Shown: in pieces, positions 58,552-64,000 of the stretch | How positions within the stretch are numbered: the first letter of the stretch is position 1 | How the letters are laid out: each line of letters begins with the position of its first letter | NCBI GenBank assembly: GCA_023393115.1 | Contig: JAEWMS010000025.1 | Coordinates: 71,965 to 135,964 of the forward strand | Direction: 5' to 3' | Length of the DNA stretch: 64,000 nucleotides | Source: Bacillota bacterium | GTDB taxonomy: Bacteria; Bacillota; Clostridia; Acetivibrionales; DSM-1351 | Notes under the pieces: model-generated | Database searches by the model: none | Seen by the model: only the letters and a program-made list of their open reading frames with translations | Told to the model about the DNA's origin: nothing | Position numbers and translations under genes: made by a program

Positions 58552-59448
58552 ATGAACAGTATCCAGAAAAACAATGATCTTATAAATATTATTCAGCAGA
58601 AATATACTGACTTCAGTAAGGGGCAGAAGCTTATTGCTAACTATATTCTGAACCATTATGACAAGGCGGCCTATGTTACAGCAGCTAAGCTTGGAGAAAT
58701 CGTAGGAGTCAGTGAATCAACCGTTGTAAGATTTGCCATTGAGCTTGGATTTGATGGATATCCCAAGCTTCAGAAAGTTCTTCAGGAGTTGATTAAAAGC
58801 AAGCTGACGGCAGTTCAAAGAATAGAGGTATCCTCCAACAGGATAAATGAAGACAATATTCTTAAGAGTGTACTACAATCTGACATGGATAAAATAAAAA
58901 TAACTCTTGATCAGATTGATAATTCCGACTTTAATAATATCGTAGAGACCATTCTTGGCGCAAAACGAATTTATATTCTAGGTGTAAGAAGTTCAGCTCC
59001 TCTTGCAAGTTTTTTAGGTTTTTACTTCAATTTAATTTTCGACAATGTCAGACTTGTTCATACAACCAGTGTCAGTGAAATGTTTGAGCAGATTATTAGA
59101 GCTACGGAGGGAGACGTTGTTATAGGCGTCAGCTTCCCGCGTTATTCTAAGAGAACTATTAAGGCGATGCAATTTGCAAAAAATCAGGGAGTTAAGACTA
59201 TTGCCCTGACCGACAGCGCAGAATCACCGGTGGCAAAAACTGCTGATTTATCCTTACTGGCAAGAAGTGATATGGCATCTTTCGTGGATTCTCTTGTTGC
59301 GCCGTTAAGCCTTATTAATGCACTTATAGTTGCAATAGGTATGAGACGTAAAAATGAAGTGTACAATACCTTTGAGAAACTTGAAAAAATATGGGACGAA
59401 TACCAGGTCTACGAGAAAGATGACGAGTACAATAATGAAAAGCTTTAG
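58552..59448 (+). CDS. RpiR-family transcriptional regulator
   Basis: 298 aa. The N-terminal HTH_6 domain reads FSKGQKLIANYILNHYDKAAY, then KLGEIVGVSESTVVRFAIELGFDGY (in part). The C-terminal SIS domain (residues 120-255) has IYILGVRSSAPLASFLGFYF and GVSFPRYSKRTIKAMQFAKN. SIS domains bind phosphosugars, so this regulator probably responds to a sugar phosphate from pectin or hexose catabolism. TTGGAGGA precedes the ATG. Confidence 0.92.
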   Translation: MNSIQKNNDLINIIQQKYTDFSKGQKLIANYILNHYDKAAYVTAAKLGEIVGVSESTVVRFAIELGFDGYPKLQKVLQELIKSKLTAVQRIEVSSNRINEDNILKSVLQSDMDKIKITLDQIDNSDFNNIVETILGAKRIYILGVRSSAPLASFLGFYFNLIFDNVRLVHTTSVSEMFEQIIRATEGDVVIGVSFPRYSKRTIKAMQFAKNQGVKTIALTDSAESPVAKTADLSLLARSDMASFVDSLVAPLSLINALIVAIGMRRKNEVYNTFEKLEKIWDEYQVYEKDDEYNNEKL

Positions 59449-59460
59449 AGATAACAAATC

Positions 59461-59546
59461 AAGGAGGTACCGGGCCCAGACCATTTCTATTAAGGAAATA
59501 CATATTTCCTTGATGTTCTTTTGAAATGCTGGGCATGGGCATATAC
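59461..59546 (+). promoter_or_regulatory. Structured leader of the flavoprotein gene
   Basis: A perfect AAGGAGGT at 59461-59468 is too far from any start codon of the downstream gene. Between them GCCCAG/CTGGGC can pair, enclosing a GGAAAT/ATTTCC hairpin. The fold would bring the AAGGAGGT close to the ATGs at 59526-59549, which lack good sites of their own. Confidence 0.35.
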
Positions 59547-60779
59547 ATGGACGCAAAAAAAGTAATAGTTATCGGAGGTGGGCCTGCAGGCATTATGGCT
59601 GCAGGCATTGCTGCGCATAGAGGTAATAGTGTGGTGCTTTGTGAAAAAAATGACCGTCTCGGGAGAAAGCTATTAATTTCAGGAAAGGGCCGCTGCAATA
59701 TCACAAATGACACAGATATTGAAGGACTTATAGAAAACACACCTGGTAATGGAAATTTTTTATATTCTGCCTTTTACACCTTCTCAAATCAGGATCTTAT
59801 AGAATTTTTTATGGAATTTGGTCTTGAGACAAAGGTCGAAAGGGGAGGTAGAGTATTCCCGGTCTCAGATTCAGCCAAGGATGTGGTAGCGGCTCTTATG
59901 AGGTTTTTAAATAAAAACAATGTAAGCATTCGGACGAATTCTCCAGTAAAAAGTATTCAGGTGGATAACGACAGTGTAAGTGGTGTTGAATTAACCGATG
60001 GTACGGTACTGGAAGCTGATTCTGTTATTCTTGCAGTGGGAGGAATGTCCTATCCCGGGACTGGTTCTACCGGGGATGGTTATGAAATGGCAAAAAAGCT
60101 GGGTCATACCATTACTACGTTACAGCCCTCTCTTGTACCACTGGTGACAAAAGAGGAGTGGGTCAGGGATCTACAGGGCTTATCTCTTAAGAATATTTCT
60201 GTAACCTTTAAAAATAATAAGGGAAAAGAGATATATAGTGACTTTGGTGAAATGATATTTACTCACTTCGGTGTGTCAGGGCCTGTAATACTTAGTGCCA
60301 GCAGACATTTGCTTTCCTATGATTTTAAAGATGTTAAATTGTCAATTGATTTGAAGCCTGCCCTCTCAGAGGAAAAACTCGATGAAAGAGTACAGCGTGA
60401 TTTTGAAAAGTTCAGCAGAAAGCAGTTTAAGAATTCGCTGGATGAATTACTTCCCCAAAAGCTTATTCCGATTATGATTGGCCTTTCCGAAATAGATCCA
60501 TACAAGCCGGTACATCAAATTACAAAGGAAGAAAGGAAAAGGCTTGTTTCATTATTAAAGCATCTTGAGGTGACCATTTCGGCTGCAAGACCCATAAAGG
60601 AAGCAATTGTTACAGCTGGAGGTATAAAAATCAATGAAATAAACCCATCCACCATGGAATCAAAAAAAGTAAAAGGCCTTCATTTTGCTGGAGAAATTAT
60701 AGATGTTGATGCATATACAGGCGGTTTTAATCTGACAATAGCTTTTTCAACGGGTTATTTGGCGGGAATGAGCTGCTGA
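59547..60779 (+). CDS. HI0933/BaiN-type NAD(P)/FAD-dependent oxidoreductase
   Basis: 410 aa flavoprotein. The N-terminal dinucleotide fold is VIVIGGGPAGIMAAGIAAHRG, then GRKLLISGKGRCNITN, the family signature. The second half has GGMSYPGTGSTGDGYEMAKKLGH (in part), THFGVSGPVIL and the C-terminal GLHFAGEIIDVDAYTGGFNL. Roles proposed for homologues include bile-acid or other reductions, and the function here is unknown. The ATG at 59547 gives the standard N-terminus; 59526 and 59535 are alternatives. Confidence 0.88.
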   Translation: MDAKKVIVIGGGPAGIMAAGIAAHRGNSVVLCEKNDRLGRKLLISGKGRCNITNDTDIEGLIENTPGNGNFLYSAFYTFSNQDLIEFFMEFGLETKVERGGRVFPVSDSAKDVVAALMRFLNKNNVSIRTNSPVKSIQVDNDSVSGVELTDGTVLEADSVILAVGGMSYPGTGSTGDGYEMAKKLGHTITTLQPSLVPLVTKEEWVRDLQGLSLKNISVTFKNNKGKEIYSDFGEMIFTHFGVSGPVILSASRHLLSYDFKDVKLSIDLKPALSEEKLDERVQRDFEKFSRKQFKNSLDELLPQKLIPIMIGLSEIDPYKPVHQITKEERKRLVSLLKHLEVTISAARPIKEAIVTAGGIKINEINPSTMESKKVKGLHFAGEIIDVDAYTGGFNLTIAFSTGYLAGMSC

Positions 60780-60867
60780 TTTTAGGAAATGATGACTATT
60801 TCACCCCAAAATTGAGCATATTATCAATGTAAAAAATATATGATCAATAAGATTGGGGGGATGAAGG

Positions 60868-61353
60868 ATTAAAATAAAGATTTTCAAATTTAAAAACAGT
60901 CAGGATAAAAGTGAAAAGAATACTGTTCTGGAGAATATACTATTCAGCACCTGTATATTATGCTTTTTAATATTGATAATTGTTCAGGTAATACTGGCAG
61001 TCCCCTCCTTCAGAAATACGTTACACCTCACTGATAAAAGTATCGGGCTGCCATTGAACGGAGACGAATATCTGTACACCCAGGGACAAATGACTTTGAA
61101 AATGATTGGGGAGGAACCTGACCCAATGTTGAAAATTCTTGTAAACGGGGATAACATCGCCCAGTTTGACACTACAGAGATGATAATCAATGTCAGGGAT
61201 GGAGATGTGGTTGAAATAGACGGAAGTCAAAGCCTTGTAGGACATATAGTTAAGGTTGAGTCAATTACAACCAATATAAATGCTAAATGCAAAAATGCTG
61301 TAATCAACATTGAAAATAATATAAAAAGATTGGTAAAGGTTCAGATGGGATAA
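60868..61353 (+). CDS. Single-pass membrane protein, unknown function, non-ATG start
   Basis: The frame opens after TGA at about 60862 and has no ATG, GTG or TTG before the membrane helix ILFSTCILCFLILIIVQVIL. Reading from ATT 60868 (GGGGGG seven bases upstream) gives 161 aa: a basic cytoplasmic stub, one helix, and an extracellular beta-rich domain (IGLPLNGDEYLYTQGQMTLK; VRDGDVVEIDGSQ). A TTG at 60973 lies inside the helix and is unlikely. Either an ATT start or a sequence change has removed the start. It sits between the flavoprotein and HutP-family genes; no function recognised. Confidence 0.55.
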   Translation: MKIKIFKFKNSQDKSEKNTVLENILFSTCILCFLILIIVQVILAVPSFRNTLHLTDKSIGLPLNGDEYLYTQGQMTLKMIGEEPDPMLKILVNGDNIAQFDTTEMIINVRDGDVVEIDGSQSLVGHIVKVESITTNINAKCKNAVINIENNIKRLVKVQMG

Positions 61354-61397
61354 GGAAAGCACCCCCTGGTGGCAAATAAACTAAAGATTGTTTTATA

Positions 61398-61439
61398 ACC
61401 CAAAAACCTATATAATATTTTGTATAGGTTTTTTTGGGT
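61398..61439 (+). terminator. Intrinsic terminator before the HutP-family gene
   Basis: ACCCAAAAACCTATA, a 10-nt loop, TATAGGTTTTTTTGGGT. Confidence 0.85.
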
Positions 61440-61494
61440 GTAACGCATCTGCGTTTATTTGGTCCATGGAATTATCAGATTTCATTACTATTTT

Positions 61495-61564
61495 TGGCCG
61501 CTATTACGGCTCAAAGCCACTAAAGTGTGAAGCCACTTAAGTGGCTCATGGAGGTTAACGTATG
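61495..61564 (+). promoter_or_regulatory. Double-hairpin leader with conserved start region, HutP-family gene
   Basis: GGCCG-CTATTA-CGGCT then CAAAGCC; a second perfect palindrome AGCCACTTAAGTGGCT is followed at once by CATGGAGGTTAACGTATG. The first hairpin is nearly identical to that at 19248, and the second occupies the same place as those at 49766 and 61990. No classic -35/-10 pair was identified in the 55 bp before it. Confidence 0.6.
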
Positions 61565-61975
61565 TCAGAATTTGGTAGCAAAGATATAGCAAGCGCTGCA
61601 ATAAAAATAGCGCTGACAAATGACAGAGTATCCGAAAAGAAATTACAGGCAGAATTTGCTCAATCGGGTATACAATCTGCTGCCGTTGATTACGGTGGAG
61701 AGTTTATTACATCGGTTATGAAGATTGTTGAACGAGCCGTTGTTTCTTCTAAAAGAGAAGGTGTAATTTCGGAAAGCCATGCAGAGCAGGGCGCTGTTGC
61801 GGGAGCAACAAGAGAAGCAATTTCTCAGATTATGCCCAAGGCCATTGGTTTAAATGTTGGAGGGAAAATAGGCATAGCTAGGCATAAGGATCATATAAGC
61901 GTCGCTGTGTTTTTCGGAATCGGATTACTTAACCTTAACGAGGTTGCTATCGGCCTGGGACATAGAGTAGTTTAA
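61562..61975 (+). CDS. HutP-family protein
   Basis: 137 aa, similar in length to Bacillus HutP (about 150 aa), an RNA-binding hexameric antiterminator of histidine-utilisation genes. The family core SHAEQGAVAGATREAISQI (residues 74-92) and the GGKIGIARHKDHISVAVFFGIGLLNLNEVAIGLGHR C-terminus (in part) are clear. No hut genes are present, so this clostridial paralogue probably has another RNA target. It sits directly behind a structured leader. Confidence 0.85.
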   Translation: MSEFGSKDIASAAIKIALTNDRVSEKKLQAEFAQSGIQSAAVDYGGEFITSVMKIVERAVVSSKREGVISESHAEQGAVAGATREAISQIMPKAIGLNVGGKIGIARHKDHISVAVFFGIGLLNLNEVAIGLGHRVV

Positions 61976-61989
61976 TTTCATTACTTTTT

Positions 61990-62023
61990 GTGGCCACAAT
62001 GGTGGCTCATGGAGGTTAATATG
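61990..62023 (+). promoter_or_regulatory. Hairpin leader with conserved start region, aroH
   Basis: GGCCAC, loop AATG, GTGGCT, then CATGGAGGTTAATATG. It lies in the 45-bp gap between the HutP-family gene and aroH, so it probably acts on translation rather than transcription. Confidence 0.55.
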
Positions 62024-62416
62024 AAAGACACACATTTGGGGGTTGTAAGGATGCAAGTACGAGCCATACGTGGGGCTATAACAGTTCCTGAAAATACAAA
62101 GGACTCTATTTTAGAAGGAACAAGAGAATTACTTGATGAAATAATAAATAGGAATAATATTATTAAAGATGATATAATAAGTATCATTTTTTCAATGACA
62201 AATGATCTAAATGCAGTTTTTCCGGCGGTAGCTGCCAGGGAGCTTGGCTTGATCGACGTTCCGCTCATGTGTTCAAATGAGATTAATGTTCCCGGGAGTC
62301 TTAAAAGCTGTATCAGAATTTTACTTCATTTAAACACTGACAAAGCCAACAGTGAAATGAATCATGTATATTTAAAAAATGCAGTGGCTTTGAGGCCTGA
62401 TTTAGCCGGTAAATAG
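62021..62416 (+). CDS. aroH: Chorismate mutase, AroH type
   Basis: 131 aa, the trimeric monofunctional class that turns chorismate into prephenate. Active-site residues are visible: Arg in RAIRGAITVPENTK (Arg7 equivalent), RNNIIKDDIISIIFSMTNDLNAVFP (in part), PLMCSNEINVPGSLKSCIRILLH, with the Arg of CIRILLH. The ATG at 62021 is set by GGAGG; MQVRAIRG at 62051 would be the minimal family start. It is followed by cmk after 31 bases. The same aroH-cmk-ispH order is common in clostridia. Confidence 0.92.
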   Translation: MKDTHLGVVRMQVRAIRGAITVPENTKDSILEGTRELLDEIINRNNIIKDDIISIIFSMTNDLNAVFPAVAARELGLIDVPLMCSNEINVPGSLKSCIRILLHLNTDKANSEMNHVYLKNAVALRPDLAGK

Positions 62417-62447
62417 CATAAAACTAATGTTGTTAAAGGAGACGGTA

Positions 62448-63137
62448 ATGTCAAGAAGTATAGCAATAGACGGACCGGCAGGTGCCGGAAAAAGTACCAT
62501 AGCAAAAAAAGTTTCTGCCAATTTGGGTTTTATATATTTAGATACAGGTGCCATGTACAGGGCTGTGGCTTTAAAGGCAATCAAAAGCAATATTGATACA
62601 AAAAATCAAAAAGAGCTTGCCGTAATGATGGATTCACTTAATATATCTATATCACATGACAACAACCTTCAGAAAATTTTTCTTGATGGTCAGGATGTTT
62701 CCGAAGCCATCAGAACTCCCGAGGTTTCAGTAGGTGCGTCAAATGTCGCGGTTTTCCCCGAAGTCAGATTAAAGATGGTTGATTTACAGCGTAAAATTGC
62801 CTCTGAGCACGACGTTGTTATGGACGGGCGTGACATCGGGTCATATGTACTGCCTAATGCCGACTTAAAAATATTTCTGACTGCCTCAGTAGATGAAAGG
62901 GCCCGAAGAAGATATGAGGAGCAGATTCAAAAGGGGCAGTCTGTTACCTTTGAATCAGTCAGAGATGATATGGTTTACCGAGACAATAATGACAGCTCAA
63001 GGGCTTTTGCACCGCTTACCAAGGTGGCAGACGCAATTGAGATAGACTCCACAACACTTGGTATTGACGAAGTTGTTGAAAGGATTCTATATTTTTTCAA
63101 TAATTATGCAAATATTAAAATTGATGATATATCCTAG
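62448..63137 (+). CDS. cmk: Cytidylate kinase
   Basis: 229 aa. Phosphorylates CMP and dCMP to the diphosphates. P-loop IAIDGPAGAGKSTIAKKV, then YLDTGAMYRAVALKA, the CMP-binding VSVGASNVAVFPEVR region, and the MDGRDIGSYVLPNADLKIFL motif. AAAGGAGAC precedes the ATG at 62448. Adjacent aroH and ispH are expected clostridial neighbours. Confidence 0.95.
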   Translation: MSRSIAIDGPAGAGKSTIAKKVSANLGFIYLDTGAMYRAVALKAIKSNIDTKNQKELAVMMDSLNISISHDNNLQKIFLDGQDVSEAIRTPEVSVGASNVAVFPEVRLKMVDLQRKIASEHDVVMDGRDIGSYVLPNADLKIFLTASVDERARRRYEEQIQKGQSVTFESVRDDMVYRDNNDSSRAFAPLTKVADAIEIDSTTLGIDEVVERILYFFNNYANIKIDDIS

Positions 63138-63160
63138 ACCGGAGAATAGGGGAATTACTT

Positions 63161-64000
63161 ATGGAACTGATTATAGCCAATACAGCCGGTTTTTGCTTCG
63201 GTGTAAACAATGCAGTAAATATTGTTTTTGACCTGGCTTCCAAATCAAATGAGAAAATATACACTTTGGGTCCTATTATTCACAATGAGCAGGCTGTTGA
63301 CAAACTAACCCAATGTGGTGTCACTGCCATTAACAGTCCTGAAGAGGCAGAAGGTGCTGCAAAGGTTATAATTCGAGCTCATGGAGTTGGCCCGGACACA
63401 TTAAGGCAGCTGAGAGAGAAGGGTTTGGAAATAGTTAATGCCTCCTGTCCATATGTTGAGAAAATACAAAAACTTGTCAGTGAGAAATATAATAGTGATT
63501 ATCAGATAATAATAATAGGGGACAAACACCATCCTGAAATAATTGGTATTAACGGCTGGTGTAATAATACCGCATACATTATTGAAAACGAGGAGCAGGT
63601 TAACAGTTTACCTGATATAGAAAAAAATATATGTGTAGTTGCTCAGACTACATTTATTCGAGATAAATGGGAAAAAATTATAAAGAGTTTAAATAAAAGG
63701 TTTGAAAATGTTATAAAATTTGATACAATATGTAATGCAACAGACAAAAGACAAGTTGAAGCTGCAAAGATTTCAAAAGAAGTTGATATGGTTTTGGTCA
63801 TTGGAGGACAAAACAGTTCAAATACCAATAAGCTCTATGAAATCTGCAGAAATAATTGTGAAAGAACTTATATAATACAAACAGCCAGTGACATTCCACC
63901 GGTTGATATAAAAAAAATTAAAAAAATTGGTATTACTGCAGGGGCGTCAACACCTGACTGGGTAATCAAGGAGGTTATTCATAAAATGAGTGAATTAGAT
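63161..64000 (+). CDS. ispH: 4-hydroxy-3-methylbut-2-enyl diphosphate reductase (IspH), 3' end outside window
   Basis: The first 280 codons are in the window without a stop. IspH is a [4Fe-4S] enzyme making IPP and DMAPP in the last step of the MEP pathway. The three cluster cysteines are in NTAGFCFGV, NASCPYVEK and DTICNATDKRQ. The catalytic Glu-Asn-type region (SSNTNKLYEIC) and histidines in GPIIHNEQ and RAHGVGPD are present. In many clostridia ispH is fused to ribosomal protein S1 domains; whether that is so here lies beyond the end. AGGGGA precedes the ATG. Confidence 0.95.
   Translation, partial: MELIIANTAGFCFGVNNAVNIVFDLASKSNEKIYTLGPIIHNEQAVDKLTQCGVTAINSPEEAEGAAKVIIRAHGVGPDTLRQLREKGLEIVNASCPYVEKIQKLVSEKYNSDYQIIIIGDKHHPEIIGINGWCNNTAYIIENEEQVNSLPDIEKNICVVAQTTFIRDKWEKIIKSLNKRFENVIKFDTICNATDKRQVEAAKISKEVDMVLVIGGQNSSNTNKLYEICRNNCERTYIIQTASDIPPVDIKKIKKIGITAGASTPDWVIKEVIHKMSELD

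Overview
This window looks like chromosome from a low-GC, anaerobic, spore-forming Firmicute of the clostridial class. It carries spoIIM, a GerW/YtfJ-type spore protein and a DacF-type carboxypeptidase, together with scpAB, xerD, ribosome-binding sites of the AGGAGG type and AT-rich intergenic regions. A SigI/RsgI pair, a three-gene biotin-dependent transcarboxylase, three tandem M42 aminopeptidases and an unsaturated-glucuronyl-type hydrolase suggest a plant-polymer degrader related to Ruminiclostridium. That last step is inference from gene content, not a database match.

Layout. 0.1-2 kb: an MBL-fold hydrolase, a small membrane ORF and a YidC/Oxa1 insertase. 2.1-6.1 kb (minus): a heterodimeric ABC exporter behind a leader that holds a 12-codon ORF and an intrinsic terminator, which looks like translation-dependent attenuation. 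6.3-8.6 kb: a zinc-ribbon protein, an Fpg/Nei homologue that lacks expected catalytic residues, tRNA-Tyr and a GNAT protein. 9-14.7 kb: a five-gene peptide/nickel-type ABC importer operon. 15-17 kb: a STAS-like protein, a divergent KAS III homologue, and a minus-strand tRNA pair (CAT, then Phe) with a tRNA-like folded element between them. 17.1-21.3 kb: three M42 aminopeptidases and an EamA permease. 21.3-26.2 kb: a beta-CASP nuclease-type MBL protein, a lysozyme-like protein and a lactate permease.

26.4-44.8 kb resembles the Bacillus segment rnhA/nudF-spoIIM-xerD-pdp-dacF plus scpAB and ytfIJ. It is broken by accessory DNA. A decayed sdpR/sdpI pair sits between xerD and pdp. About 8.6 kb between pdp and dacF holds a frameshifted lipoprotein nuclease, remnants of a Tn554-like multi-recombinase transposon, two MerR regulators whose promoters have 19-bp spacers, a WYL regulator, RidA, an acetyltransferase and RpiA. 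45-49.5 kb: RluB, an rRNA methylase-like protein and the sigI-rsgI operon with a candidate sigma-I autoregulatory promoter. 49.8-53.5 kb: the transcarboxylase operon, with a heptamer repeat tract inside it. 53.6-59.5 kb: an AraC/MFS pair, a conserved unknown, a HAD phosphatase, a GH88/105-type hydrolase and an RpiR regulator. 59.5-64 kb: a BaiN-type flavoprotein, a membrane-anchored unknown, HutP family, aroH, cmk and ispH, which runs off the end.

The most interesting structures outside the genes are four. (1) A recurring 5' leader made of a variable hairpin followed by a nearly invariant CATGGAGGTTAATATG start region, in front of at least four and perhaps seven unrelated genes. (2) The short-peptide attenuator of the ABC exporter. 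(3) The tRNA-like element between the two tRNA genes. (4) The layered decay of mobile DNA between pdp and dacF.
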